From Acidimicrobiales bacterium (lineage in GTDB: Bacteria > Actinomycetota > Acidimicrobiia > Acidimicrobiales > SZUA-35): a stretch of 64,000 bases of DNA. The translations under genes were made by a program, and so were the position numbers. A model generated the notes under the pieces. It did not search any database. It was not told the origin of the DNA and worked only from the letters and a program-made list of their open reading frames with translations. Positions 26,581 through 35,332 of the stretch are shown here, piece after piece (the first letter of the stretch is position 1; each line of letters opens with the position of its first letter). The stretch is taken from the NCBI GenBank assembly GCA_020630195.1, contig JAHDBV010000002.1, forward strand, positions 1 to 64,000. Reading direction: 5' to 3'.

Positions 26581-27834
26581 ATGACACGTCCGGGGCTCGT
26601 CCGCTCCACCTGGTCGGTCTTCCTCGCCGCCGCGCTGCTCGGACTCGGCCACGGCCTCCAGGGCACGCTGCTCGGCATCCGGGGCAGCCAGGAGGGATTC
26701 GGGCCGGGTCTCATCGGCCTGATCATGACGGGGTACTACCTCGGCTTCATCGGCGGCTCCCGGTTCACGGTCCGTGCGCTCGGACGGGTCGGTCACATCC
26801 GTGCCTTCGCCGCCCTGGCCTCGACGGCCTCGAGCGCGGCGCTCGCCTACGCACTCGTGGTCCACCCCGTCATGTGGCTGGTCATGCGGATCCTCACAGG
26901 TTTCTGCATGGCCGGGCTCTACGTCGTGCTCGAGAGCTGGCTCAACGACCGTGCCGACAACGAACACCGTGGGCGGACGCTGTCGGTCTACATGATCGTC
27001 ACGATGGGCGCGGTCGCCGTGGCTCAGCTGGTGCTCGCGGCGGGTGAGGTCGGGAACACGTCGTTGTTCATGATCGCCAGTGTCCTCGTCTCGATGTCAC
27101 TCGTGCCCATGGCGCTCAGTGAGAACCGGGCGCCCGAGATCCGGGTGCCCGACGCGCTGTCGGTCGGCGCGCTCTGGCGACTGGTGCCCACGGGTCTCGT
27201 GGCGAGTTTCCTCACCGGTGTGAGCGTCGGTGCGCTCCGGGGGCTCGCTCCCACCTTCGGTGCGGAGTCGGGGTGGTCGACCGGGCTCGTCGCGCTGTTC
27301 GTCGGGGCGATCACGATCGGTGCGAGTGCCTGTCAGTATCCGATCGGCTCGATCTCCGACCGGCTCCCTCGACGAGGTGTGATGCTCGTCGTCGCCGTCG
27401 TCGGCGTCGCCGTCTCGGCCGCCGCGGCAGCACGTGATCTCTCCGGGACCGCCGCACCGCTCCTCGCCTTCGCGCTCGGCGGCGCCGTCGTGCCGATGTA
27501 CTCGCTCACGATCGCCTACACCAACGACTGGTTGGGGGACGCCGAGCGGGTCGCGGCCGCGGCGCAGCTGATCGTGGTCAACGGTGCCGGTGCGGTCTTC
27601 GGGCCGATCCTCGGGGGCGCGGTGATGCAGGCGACCTCACCCGGGGGCCTGTTCGTGATGATCGCGGCGACGCAGGCGTGCACGGCGGGCTACCTGGGCT
27701 ACCGGGTGCTGCGGGCCCGGGCCCCCGCCGTGTCGGACCAGACACCGTTCGTCCCGCTGTCGAACCGGGGCGCCGGGCTGGTCGTGCTCCGAGCCCTGCG
27801 CCAACGACGACGTGGCGAGTCCGACACCGACTGA
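26581..27834 (+). CDS. MFS transporter (YcaD-like)
   Basis: 417 residues with about 12 hydrophobic segments. GYYLGFIGGSRFTVRALGRVGHIRAF corresponds to the loop 2-3 motif, and GFCMAGLYVVLESWLND after TM5 is typical of the YcaD/UMF-like MFS proteins. Inner-membrane secondary carrier; direction and substrate unknown. Leaderless start. Operator site C overlaps its stop codon but belongs to the next gene. Confidence 0.85.
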   Translation: MTRPGLVRSTWSVFLAAALLGLGHGLQGTLLGIRGSQEGFGPGLIGLIMTGYYLGFIGGSRFTVRALGRVGHIRAFAALASTASSAALAYALVVHPVMWLVMRILTGFCMAGLYVVLESWLNDRADNEHRGRTLSVYMIVTMGAVAVAQLVLAAGEVGNTSLFMIASVLVSMSLVPMALSENRAPEIRVPDALSVGALWRLVPTGLVASFLTGVSVGALRGLAPTFGAESGWSTGLVALFVGAITIGASACQYPIGSISDRLPRRGVMLVVAVVGVAVSAAAAARDLSGTAAPLLAFALGGAVVPMYSLTIAYTNDWLGDAERVAAAAQLIVVNGAGAVFGPILGGAVMQATSPGGLFVMIAATQACTAGYLGYRVLRARAPAVSDQTPFVPLSNRGAGLVVLRALRQRRRGESDTD

Positions 27835-27861
27835 TCGAACGTTCAGGTCGCCCGATAGCGT
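27831..27861 (+). promoter_or_regulatory. Operator site C and -10 of the EamA gene
   Basis: CTGATCG-AA-CGTTCAG (27831-27846) overlaps the MFS stop codon. The -10 TAGCGT (27856-27861) follows 9 nt later and lies 6 nt before GTG 27868, so the repeat covers the -35 region. Two of sixteen bases differ from the copy at 48358. Confidence 0.6.
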
Positions 27862-27867
27862 CCCGGC

Positions 27868-28785
27868 GTGACCGCCGCACTCCCACGCCCGACGCTCAGC
27901 GACGCGCACCTCCGGGGGTCGTTGCTGGTCCTCGCCACCGGCGTGGTGTTCAGTTTCGGTGGCCTCGCGTTCCGAGCCGTCGAGGCCGCCACGGTCTGGG
28001 AGTACCTGACGTTCCGGGGAGTCGGAGCGCTCCTGGTCGGGACGGGCTGGCTCGCCTCGCGTGGGCCGGCGCACGTGCGACGGGTCGTGGGCACGGTCCA
28101 GCCGATGCACCTCGCCGCCGGGGTGATGATCGGTGGCATCTCGTGTCTGTTCATCGTGGCGATCGAGGTCTCGACGGTGGCGTTCGTGCTGTTCCTCCAG
28201 ACACTCGCCCCGGTGACCGCCGCCTGGTTCTCGTGGTGGCTGCTGCGGGAGCGCATCTCCCGCAACGTCGCCGTCGCCACGGTGTGGTCGATGATCGGGG
28301 TCGGTGTGATGGTGTCGGGCACCCTCGCCGAGGGCGTGCGCCCGGGCGGTCTGGTCGCGTTGATCATCCCGGTCGTGTTCGGGCTCTACACGACCCTCGT
28401 CCGCTCGGCGCCCACGCTCGAGGTGGCGGTACCGGTGGTCATGAGCGGCGCCACGATGTTCGTCGTCGGGGTGGGCGTGACGCTCGCGGCCGGTGGGTTC
28501 GCCATGCCCGCCGCCGACGCCGCGGTCGGCACCTTCGCCGGCGCCGCGCTGCTCGGTGCGCCGCTGATCGTGTTCAACCACGCACAGAAGTCGGTCCCGG
28601 CGTCGGAGACGACGCTCCTGCTGCTCAGCGAGGTGGTCCTCGCCCCGGTGTGGGTCTGGTTGTTCGTCGCCGAGCAGCCCGGGCTGGCCACGATCGTCGG
28701 GGGCAGCGTCATCCTCGCCGCGATCGCGTGGCTCACGGTCGTGCGGGCTCCGCGATCGGGACGGGTCGCCTCCAGTCGCGGCTGA
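27868..28785 (+). CDS. EamA-family (DMT) transporter
   Basis: 305 residues with ten hydrophobic segments in two five-helix halves, the EamA/RhaT arrangement. Examples are GSLLVLATGVVFSFGGLAFRAVEA at the N-terminus and the C-terminal AEQPGLATIVGGSVILAAIAW. Members export or import amino acids and other metabolites. Its promoter carries operator site C, which ties it to the DddP-like and betaine hydroxylase genes, so it may move an osmolyte, its precursor or a degradation product. That link is inferred from the shared site only. Confidence 0.8.
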   Translation: MTAALPRPTLSDAHLRGSLLVLATGVVFSFGGLAFRAVEAATVWEYLTFRGVGALLVGTGWLASRGPAHVRRVVGTVQPMHLAAGVMIGGISCLFIVAIEVSTVAFVLFLQTLAPVTAAWFSWWLLRERISRNVAVATVWSMIGVGVMVSGTLAEGVRPGGLVALIIPVVFGLYTTLVRSAPTLEVAVPVVMSGATMFVVGVGVTLAAGGFAMPAADAAVGTFAGAALLGAPLIVFNHAQKSVPASETTLLLLSEVVLAPVWVWLFVAEQPGLATIVGGSVILAAIAWLTVVRAPRSGRVASSRG

Positions 28786-28828
28786 GCGGCACCGCCCCGT
28801 TCCCCGGAACGGTGCGGGTCGGGTGCAC

Positions 28829-28834
28829 TACGGT
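28829..28834 (+). promoter_or_regulatory. -10 element TACGGT of the small membrane protein gene
   Basis: TACGGT ends 7 nt before ATG 28842. Confidence 0.45.
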
Positions 28835-28841
28835 CCGGGCC

Positions 28842-28952
28842 ATGGCCGAGCGTCCACCGCGGATCCTGCCCCAGCCACTGCGCTGGCAGCACAAGGTGCT
28901 CCTCGTGGTCGTCCTCGTGGCCTGGCTCGCGTTCATCGCGTTCGTGCGCTGA
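28842..28952 (+). CDS. Small single-pass membrane protein, 36 residues
   Basis: The ORF reads a basic, Pro-rich N-terminus of about 18 residues (two Arg and a Lys near the membrane) and then one hydrophobic helix, VLLVVVLVAWLAFIAFV, ending in Arg. It has its own leaderless promoter (TACGGT, 7 nt) and typical third-position G/C bias. It stands alone between the EamA gene and the M14 peptidase gene. Too short for a family assignment; could be a membrane-associated regulator or an accessory subunit. Confidence 0.55.
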   Translation: MAERPPRILPQPLRWQHKVLLVVVLVAWLAFIAFVR

Positions 28953-28980
28953 GCGGCCGGGCGGCTTCGTGGCCGCCCGC

Positions 28981-28986
28981 TACGGT
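28981..28986 (+). promoter_or_regulatory. -10 element TACGGT of the M14 peptidase gene
   Basis: TACGGT ends 6 nt before ATG 28993. Confidence 0.45.
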
Positions 28987-28992
28987 CGCCCC

Positions 28993-30675
28993 ATGGTCGA
29001 GCGGCACGTCGAGTTCCTGCGGTATCCCGAGCTCCGGGCGTGGCTCGACGCACTGGCCGCCCGACGTCCCGACCTCGTCGAACTGTCGGTCTACGGGCGC
29101 AGCCGCGAAGGGCGCGACCTCGTGCTCGCCACCGTGACCGACCCGGCGACGGGGGCACACGACACCAAACCGGCCCATTGGGTCGATGCCAGCATCCACG
29201 CGGTCGAGCTCACCGCAACGGTCGCCGCCTGTGCGTTGCTCGAGCATCTCGTCAGCGGCGCCGACGACGATCCGACGGTCCGCCGGGCGGTGCGCACCCG
29301 CACCTTCTACGTGGTGCCCCGGGTCAATCCCGATGGGGCCGAGTGGGTGCTCGCCGACGAACCCCGGTTCCCCCGTTCGGCGACCCGCCCCTGGCCCGAG
29401 ACCGACGGGCATCGGTGGCCCGGCCTCGAGGCCCACGACATCGACGGTGACGGTCGGCTGCTGCAGATGCGACTCGCCGACCCGGATGGTGCCTGGACCT
29501 CACACCCCGACGACGAGCGCCTGATGATCCCGCTGCCCGCCGCGGGCATCGACGACGGCCCCCGATACCGGCTGCTCCGGGAGGGTTCGGTGGCCGACCA
29601 CGACGGCTTCACCATTCCGACACCCCCACCGGTCGCCGGTCTCGACCTGAACCGGAACTACCCGGCCGGTTGGGGCACGAAGGTGCCCGGCGGTGGGGAT
29701 CATCCACTGAGCGAGCCCGAGATCGACGCACTCGCACGGGCCATGGCGGCACGGCCCAACATCTGCGGTTTCAACGCCTTCCACACCAGTGGTGGCGTGT
29801 TGCTCCGGCCGTCGTCGACCCGGGCCGACGACGCCCTGCCCCCGGGTGATGTGTGGGCGTGGAAGCAACTCGCCGAGCGGGGTACCGAGCTCACCGGCTA
29901 CCCCGCCCACTCTGTCTTCGAGGACTTCACCTGGGATCGCAGCGACACCATGAGCGGAGCGTCGGACGACTGGGCCTACGAGCACCTCGGGGTCTTCGGC
30001 TGGACGACGGAGTTCTGGGACATCGTGGAGCACGCGACGGGCACGAAGCAGTCGACCCACTTCTGGTACACGGGACCCTCTGACGACGAGGCACTCGCGG
30101 TGCTGCGGTGGTGTGACGAGCACCATCCGGACGGCTTCGTCGACTGGTACCCGTTCGAGCATCCGGTGCTCGGACCGGTCGAGCTCGGAGGTTGGAACGG
30201 CCTGACCACCTGGACGAACCCACCGGTGCACCTCCGTGCCGCGGAGGTGGCGGGGCACGCCGAGTTCGCGGTCCACCAGGCCTTGTGCGCACCCGAGCTG
30301 GCCATCCGGCACGTCCACGTCGAACCGCTCGGGGACGACACGTGGCGGATCGACGTGGGTCTGGCGAACCTCGGCTGGTTGCCCACCGACGTGACCGCTC
30401 TGGCCCGACGTGACGGCCTGGTCCGGCCCGTCGTCGTCGAGCTCGTCGGCGACGGCGTCGAGATCCTCGACGGCGCGGCGCGTCGCCGCGTGGGTCAGCT
30501 CGAGGGCCGGGCGGCGATGCGGTTCCGGGGCCGCAACGACGGCACACCCGACCGCGCGCTCGAGTCGTTCGTCGTCCGGGCCCCCGCCGGCGCGGTGGTC
30601 GAACTGACCGCCGCCCACGACCGGGCCGGTCGTGACCGGACGACGGTGGTGCTCCAGCGCGACGCCCTCAGCTGA
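28993..30675 (+). CDS. M14-family zinc carboxypeptidase
   Basis: 560 residues. Zinc ligands H69 and E72 (DASIHAVE), the substrate pair N220-R221 in GLDLNRNYP, the third ligand H264 (NAFHTSGG) and the catalytic Glu at about 340 (TTEFWD) are all present. An extra ~170-residue C-terminal domain looks beta-rich and may be a propeptide-like or binding module. No signal peptide follows the leaderless ATG 28993, so it appears cytoplasmic, which is unusual for M14 enzymes. It could process peptides or, like some bacterial M14 members, act on cell-wall stems or amino-acid conjugates. Confidence 0.85.
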   Translation: MVERHVEFLRYPELRAWLDALAARRPDLVELSVYGRSREGRDLVLATVTDPATGAHDTKPAHWVDASIHAVELTATVAACALLEHLVSGADDDPTVRRAVRTRTFYVVPRVNPDGAEWVLADEPRFPRSATRPWPETDGHRWPGLEAHDIDGDGRLLQMRLADPDGAWTSHPDDERLMIPLPAAGIDDGPRYRLLREGSVADHDGFTIPTPPPVAGLDLNRNYPAGWGTKVPGGGDHPLSEPEIDALARAMAARPNICGFNAFHTSGGVLLRPSSTRADDALPPGDVWAWKQLAERGTELTGYPAHSVFEDFTWDRSDTMSGASDDWAYEHLGVFGWTTEFWDIVEHATGTKQSTHFWYTGPSDDEALAVLRWCDEHHPDGFVDWYPFEHPVLGPVELGGWNGLTTWTNPPVHLRAAEVAGHAEFAVHQALCAPELAIRHVHVEPLGDDTWRIDVGLANLGWLPTDVTALARRDGLVRPVVVELVGDGVEILDGAARRRVGQLEGRAAMRFRGRNDGTPDRALESFVVRAPAGAVVELTAAHDRAGRDRTTVVLQRDALS

Positions 30676-31078
30676 CGAGCTCGAAGCCCTCGTCGATCCA
30701 ACCGGTCACACCGCCGATCATCTTCTTGACCGGGCGGCCCAACGCAGCGAGGCGGACGCCGGCGCGGTCGGCGCCGTTGCAGTGCGGGCCGGCGCAGTAG
30801 ACGACGATGAGCCGCTCGGCGGGCACGTCGGCGAGATGGGCGTCGTCGAGGTCGGTGTGGTGGAGATGGCGAGCCCCGGCGACGTGCCCGGCCGCGTAGG
30901 CGGCCGGACCGCGCACGTCGATGAGCGTGAAGCCCGCGTCACCGTCGCCGGTCGCGGCGGCCGTGAGCGCCTCGTGGACGTCCCAACAGTCGGTCTCGAG
31001 GTCGAGGAGGGACGTGAAGTGGTGCGCCGCGGTGGCGGGGTCGGCGGCGGGGATCGCGGTGACGGCGTTGGAGGTCAT
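30668..31078 (-). CDS. Rhodanese-domain protein
   Basis: 136 residues from ATG 31078. Single rhodanese domain: LIDVRGPAAYAAGHVAGARHL near 50 and the active loop VVYCAGPHCNGADRAG near 94 with the persulfide Cys; the loop then has a second Cys. Ends VTGWIDEGFELV as usual. Possible sulfur transfer or sulfide-handling role. It ends inside the 3' end of the M14 gene (8-nt overlap) and is divergent from the GlxA-type regulator. Confidence 0.85.
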   Translation of the reverse strand: MTSNAVTAIPAADPATAAHHFTSLLDLETDCWDVHEALTAAATGDGDAGFTLIDVRGPAAYAAGHVAGARHLHHTDLDDAHLADVPAERLIVVYCAGPHCNGADRAGVRLAALGRPVKKMIGGVTGWIDEGFELVS

Positions 31079-31115
31079 GGACGTCAGTCCAGCACGGCGG
31101 GGACGTGACGGCGTC

Positions 31116-31158
31116 TGGCAGGAATGCCACTGACCGTTTGAAAGCTGCCATCTACGAT
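31116..31158 (+). promoter_or_regulatory. Promoter of the GlxA-type regulator with upstream inverted repeat
   Basis: CTGACC (31130-31135), 17 nt, TACGAT (31153-31158), then 7 nt to GTG 31166. The repeat TGGCA-GGAA-TGCCA (31116-31129) abuts the -35 and also lies between this gene and the divergent rhodanese gene. Confidence 0.45.
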
Positions 31159-31165
31159 CGTTCAC

Positions 31166-32167
31166 GTGCCGCACGCATCGTTTCCCCACGCCGCGCATCC
31201 CGCTCCGGTCGACGACCGTGTCGTCGTCGTCGCGTACCGGGGTCTCTGCGTGTTCGAGTTCGGCGTGTCGACCGAGCTGTTCGGGCTCCCACGCCCGGAA
31301 CTCGGCGACCGCCCGTGGTACCGCTTCGAGGTGGTCGCCGGCGAGCCGGGGGAGATCACCGGGCTCGGCGGTGTCCGGCTCGAGGTGCCCCACGATCTCG
31401 AGGCCATCGCCACCGCCGGCACGGTCGTCATCCCGGGGTGGCGTGACGTCGCCGAGCCACCACCGGAGCCACTGCTCGAGGCGCTTCGGCGTGCCCGGCG
31501 AGCCGGGGCCCGCATCGTCACCTTCTGCTCCGGTGTGTTCGTGGCCGCGGCGGCCGGCCTGCTCGACGGAGGTACCGCCTCCACCCACTGGCGCTACGCG
31601 GATGAACTCGCGCGCCGGTTCCCGGCGATCTCGGTGCGACCCGACGTGCTCTACGTCGACGACGGCGCCGTGCTCAGCTCCGCCGGGAGCGCCGCGGCCC
31701 TCGATCTCGGCCTCCATCTGATCGCCCGGGACCACGGCGCGGAGGTGGCCAACATCGTCGCGAGGCGCCTCGTCATGGCACCGCACCGGGTCGGCGGACA
31801 GGCCCAGTTCATCGACCGTCCCACCCCCGATCCGGTGGTGGGCGGGGTGCAGACCACGATGGCCTGGGCACTCGAGCACCTCGACCGGGATCTGCCGGTG
31901 GCGGTCCTGGCCGAACACGCGTTGATGTCGCCTCGGACCTTCGCCCGCCGCTTCGTCGCCGAGACGGGTCGGACCCCGCACCGGTGGCTGGTCGAGGAAC
32001 GGATCCGTCGGGCCCGGGAGCTGCTCGAGAGCACCGAGTTGAGTGTCGACCGGATCGCGCATGCCTGTGGCTTCGCGAGTGCGGCCGCACTGCGGCCGCC
32101 CTTCGTGCGGATCACCCGCACCACGCCGACCGCCTACCGCCGCACGTTCACCGCCGTCGGGGCGTGA
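31166..32167 (+). CDS. GlxA-family AraC-type regulator (DJ-1/PfpI plus AraC HTH)
   Basis: 333 residues. Residues ~10-180 are a DJ-1/PfpI-like sensor domain with the pseudo-nucleophile loop TFCSGVFVAAAAGLLDG near 118. Residues ~215-325 form an AraC two-HTH domain ending with MSPRTFARRFVAETGRTPHRWLVEERIRRARELLE and a second helix-turn-helix. GlxA-type regulators control glycine-betaine, carnitine and choline genes (GbdR, CdhR), which fits this window, but sequence alone does not set the effector. Leaderless GTG start. Confidence 0.85.
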   Translation: MPHASFPHAAHPAPVDDRVVVVAYRGLCVFEFGVSTELFGLPRPELGDRPWYRFEVVAGEPGEITGLGGVRLEVPHDLEAIATAGTVVIPGWRDVAEPPPEPLLEALRRARRAGARIVTFCSGVFVAAAAGLLDGGTASTHWRYADELARRFPAISVRPDVLYVDDGAVLSSAGSAAALDLGLHLIARDHGAEVANIVARRLVMAPHRVGGQAQFIDRPTPDPVVGGVQTTMAWALEHLDRDLPVAVLAEHALMSPRTFARRFVAETGRTPHRWLVEERIRRARELLESTELSVDRIAHACGFASAAALRPPFVRITRTTPTAYRRTFTAVGA

Positions 32168-32193
32168 AGGCGGTGCCGGGGGTCGGCGGTGCC

Positions 32194-32199
32194 TAGTCT
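32194..32199 (+). promoter_or_regulatory. -10 element TAGTCT of the CoxL-like gene
   Basis: TAGTCT ends 6 nt before ATG 32206. Confidence 0.5.
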
Positions 32200-32205
32200 C
32201 GGCCC

Positions 32206-34608
32206 ATGGCTGGATCGATCCTCGGCAACCGTGTCACCCGCACCGAAGACCCCGAACTGCTGACCCGTGGTGGGCGGTACGTCGCCGACCTCGGGATCAC
32301 CGACATCACCCACGCGGTGTTCGTCCGGTCGATCGATGCCCACGCCCGGATCGTCCACGTCGACATCGACGAGGCCGCCGCCGCGCCGGGTGTGGTCGGT
32401 GTCTTCACCGCCGCGACGTTGGGTGTCGAAGCCCACCACGGCTTCGTGCCGGTGGGGGAGGACTTCGCCCGGACCCCGCTCGCCGACGGGATCGTCCGCT
32501 TCGTCGGTGAGGCGGTGGCGCTCGTGGTCGCCGAGACGTTCGAGCAGGCGATCGACGCCGCCGAGCTCGTGGTGGTCGACACCGAGCCGCTCGACCCCGT
32601 CGTCGACCCGGAAGCGGCCTTCACGGCGCCCCCGATCTTCGACGGCATCGACCACAACCTGGCGCTGAAGGTCATCGACGACGACGTCGACGTGCTCGCG
32701 GACGCCGATCGGGTCATCCGGGGCCGATACGTCAACCAGCGGGTGGCGGCCGCCCCGATCGAGCCGAACTCGTGCGCGGCCCTGCCGCCCGGGCACCCCG
32801 ACGGCGACCCCGATCGGTTCGTCTTCTACGCCGCCAACCAGATGCCCCACGGGCTCCAGGGGATGCTGGCGAAGGTCACCGGCAGAACCCGCAAGGACGT
32901 CCGCGTCATCGCACCACATGTCGGCGGCGGGTTCGGTGCCAAGGCCGGCCTCTGCCACGAGAACACCGCCGTCATCGCCGCCGCCGACCTGCTCGGGCGG
33001 GCCGTGACCTGGACCGAGACACGCAGCGAGAACATGGTCGCGCTCGTGCACAGCCGCGGGCAGGTCCAGTACTGCGAGCTCGGGGTGCGCGACGACGGCA
33101 CCTTCACCGGCCTCCGCGTCCGCCTCGTCGGCGACGCCGGGGCCTATCCGAACGTCGGTGCGATGCTGCCGGCCGGTACGAAGCGGATGTCGCACGGCAC
33201 TTACACGTTTCCGGCGATCCGCTTCGACGTCGCCGTCGGGATCACGACCACCACGCCGATGGGCGCCTATCGCGGCGCCGGACGCCCGGAGGCGGCCGCG
33301 CTCCTCGAACGACTCGTCGACCAGGCCGCCATCGAGCTCGACATGGACCCACTCGAGCTGCGGCGCAAGAACTTCCTCCACCCCGATCAGTTCCCGTTCG
33401 CCACGCTCACCGGCGTCACCTACGACTCCGGGGACTACACCGCCACGCTCGACCGTGCGGCCGAGATCGCCGGGTACGGCGACCTCCGGGCGGAGCAGCG
33501 CCGGCGGCGTGACGCCGGGGAGCGGGTGCAGCTGGGGATCGGTGTGGCCTCCTACGTGGAGGTGACGTCCGGCGGTGGTGGCCAGGAGTTCGGGGCGCTC
33601 GAGGTGCACCCGGACGGTTCGGCGACGATGTTCGCCGGCACGTCGGCCCACGGTCAGGGCCACCAGACGAGTTACGCGATGTTGGTCGCCGACCAGACCG
33701 GCATCCCGGTGGAACGGATCCGGCTCGTGCAGTCCGACACCGATCTCGTGAAGCGGGGCGGTGGCACCGGCGGGTCGCGCTCGTTGCAGCTCGCCGGCTC
33801 GGCCGTGTCGCAGGCGACCGGCGAGGTCGTGACGTCGGCCCGATCACTCGCCGCCGAGATGCTCGAGGCCAGTGTCGACGACATCGTGGTCGACACCGAG
33901 CACGGCAGCATCGGTGTGGCGGGGGTGCCGGCCAAGGCACTGACCTGGGCCGAGTTGGCCACCGAGGCCGAGGCCCGGGAGCTCGCGCTCTCGGCGCAGA
34001 TCACCTTCGAACAGGACGACGGCACCTTCCCCTTCGGAACCCACATCTCCGTGGTCGAGGTCGACCTCGACACCGGTCGAACCGAGATGGTGCGTCACGT
34101 CGCCGTCGACGACGCCGGCACGGTCATCAACGAGCTGATCTTCGAGGGCCAGCAACAGGGCGGCATCGCCCAGGGTGTCGCCCAGGCGCTCTACGAGGAG
34201 GTCGTGTTCGACGAGATGGGCAATCCCGTCACCACGAACTTCATGGACTACGGCATCCCGTCGGCGGCCGAGTTCTCCTCGTTCGAGGCCCACCACACCG
34301 TCACCCCGACGCCGTTGAACCCGCTCGGGGCGAAGGGCATCGGCGAGGCCGCCACGATCGGCTCCACACCGGCGATCCAGAACGCCGTCATCGACGCGGT
34401 GGCCCACCTCGGTGTCCGCCACATCGACATGCCGTGCACGCCCATGCGGGTGTGGGAGACCATCCGGGAGGCCGAGGCCGGCTCGCCGCCCGACCCCTGG
34501 CGTGAGCCGCCGGCGATCTTCGACGTGCTGCTCGCCGAGGCCGCCACGAGCGGTGACGACGGGTCCGCCGCCGGGGACGCCGCGGCCGATGCGGCGGAGT
34601 CCATCTGA
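32206..34608 (+). CDS. Form-II CoxL-like molybdenum hydroxylase large subunit
   Basis: 800 residues. Both Mo-cofactor domains of the xanthine-dehydrogenase family are present, with HVGGGFGAKAGL in the first, the active-site loop GAYRGAGRPEA near 350 and the catalytic Glu in KGIGEAATIGS near 710. The loop AYRGAGR, not the AYxCSFR of true CO dehydrogenase, marks form II, whose substrates are unsettled (aldehydes or N-heterocycles). The small Fe-S and medium FAD subunits are not adjacent, so the partners must be elsewhere or are unusual. Leaderless ATG start. Follows the GlxA-type gene by 38 nt. Confidence 0.85.
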   Translation: MAGSILGNRVTRTEDPELLTRGGRYVADLGITDITHAVFVRSIDAHARIVHVDIDEAAAAPGVVGVFTAATLGVEAHHGFVPVGEDFARTPLADGIVRFVGEAVALVVAETFEQAIDAAELVVVDTEPLDPVVDPEAAFTAPPIFDGIDHNLALKVIDDDVDVLADADRVIRGRYVNQRVAAAPIEPNSCAALPPGHPDGDPDRFVFYAANQMPHGLQGMLAKVTGRTRKDVRVIAPHVGGGFGAKAGLCHENTAVIAAADLLGRAVTWTETRSENMVALVHSRGQVQYCELGVRDDGTFTGLRVRLVGDAGAYPNVGAMLPAGTKRMSHGTYTFPAIRFDVAVGITTTTPMGAYRGAGRPEAAALLERLVDQAAIELDMDPLELRRKNFLHPDQFPFATLTGVTYDSGDYTATLDRAAEIAGYGDLRAEQRRRRDAGERVQLGIGVASYVEVTSGGGGQEFGALEVHPDGSATMFAGTSAHGQGHQTSYAMLVADQTGIPVERIRLVQSDTDLVKRGGGTGGSRSLQLAGSAVSQATGEVVTSARSLAAEMLEASVDDIVVDTEHGSIGVAGVPAKALTWAELATEAEARELALSAQITFEQDDGTFPFGTHISVVEVDLDTGRTEMVRHVAVDDAGTVINELIFEGQQQGGIAQGVAQALYEEVVFDEMGNPVTTNFMDYGIPSAAEFSSFEAHHTVTPTPLNPLGAKGIGEAATIGSTPAIQNAVIDAVAHLGVRHIDMPCTPMRVWETIREAEAGSPPDPWREPPAIFDVLLAEAATSGDDGSAAGDAAADAAESI

Positions 34609-34708
34609 CCCGGTCGAGCGGTCGGCGAGCCGGGTCATCCGGCCCACCATGCTTCGTTCGGGCAGCTCGCGTGCCGTAGTTTGTCCACGAGTCCGACGGA
34701 TACCTGTG

Positions 34709-35305
34709 ATGAGCAACGACGACACCACACTCGGCGAGGCGGCCAAGACCCGATACGAATTCCGGGTCTGGGGCCGTCATCGCAAGGCCCGCAAGGAGCT
34801 CGCGCGCCTGGCCGACGAGCGCACCACGGAGTACGTCGAGGACTGCTACCTGATCTCCGACGATCCGTCGTGGAACGCGAAGGTCCGGGACGAGACCCTG
34901 AAGCTCAAGCACCTCGTCGATTCGGCGAAAGGCTTCGAGGAGTGGGCGTCCCGCCGGTTCCGGACCGCGGACGAGACGCCGTCGCCCTACGACGAGCTGT
35001 TCGAGGCGCTCCGCCTCGATCGGCCGGCCAGAGGGAAACGCTGGGACATCGAGACCGCCGTGGAACGTCTCGATCCCGAGCTCGGCATCGAGGCGATCTT
35101 CGTCGAGAAGGAGCGAGTGCGGTACCGGATCGGATCGATCCGCGCGGAGGCCACCGACATCGTGCTCGTCGACCGCCAGCAGACGCTGCACACACTGCTC
35201 ATCGAGGGCGGCGATCTCGACGAGTTGGTGGCGTTGCGCAAGCAGCTCGGCCTGAAGGGCGAGGACAACATCGCCGTGCACCAGGCGATCGCGGAGGCCG
35301 CCTAG
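34709..35305 (+). CDS. Hypothetical protein, 198 residues
   Basis: ATG 34709; possible -10 TAGTTT at 34677-34682 gives a short leader. The N-terminus YEFRVWGRHRKARKELARL is basic, then alternating charged strands (LISDDPSWNAKVRDETLKLKHL) and a C-terminal part with VDRQQTLHTLLIEGGD. The pattern of paired charged strands recalls CYTH-type tunnel proteins, but the defining ExExK is not seen, so I do not assign a family. No signal or membrane segment. Converges with the acyl-CoA dehydrogenase. Confidence 0.6.
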   Translation: MSNDDTTLGEAAKTRYEFRVWGRHRKARKELARLADERTTEYVEDCYLISDDPSWNAKVRDETLKLKHLVDSAKGFEEWASRRFRTADETPSPYDELFEALRLDRPARGKRWDIETAVERLDPELGIEAIFVEKERVRYRIGSIRAEATDIVLVDRQQTLHTLLIEGGDLDELVALRKQLGLKGEDNIAVHQAIAEAA

Positions 35306-35332
35306 CCCACGCATCCGGGCGGGGGCGGCGAC

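Noticed and set aside
31078-31091. A weak match to the CTGRACG-NN-CGTYCAG operator at the rhodanese start (TGGACG-TC-AGTCCA)
   Set aside because: One half-site base is changed and the flanking bases do not fit; it is counted as coincidence until a genome-wide score is available.
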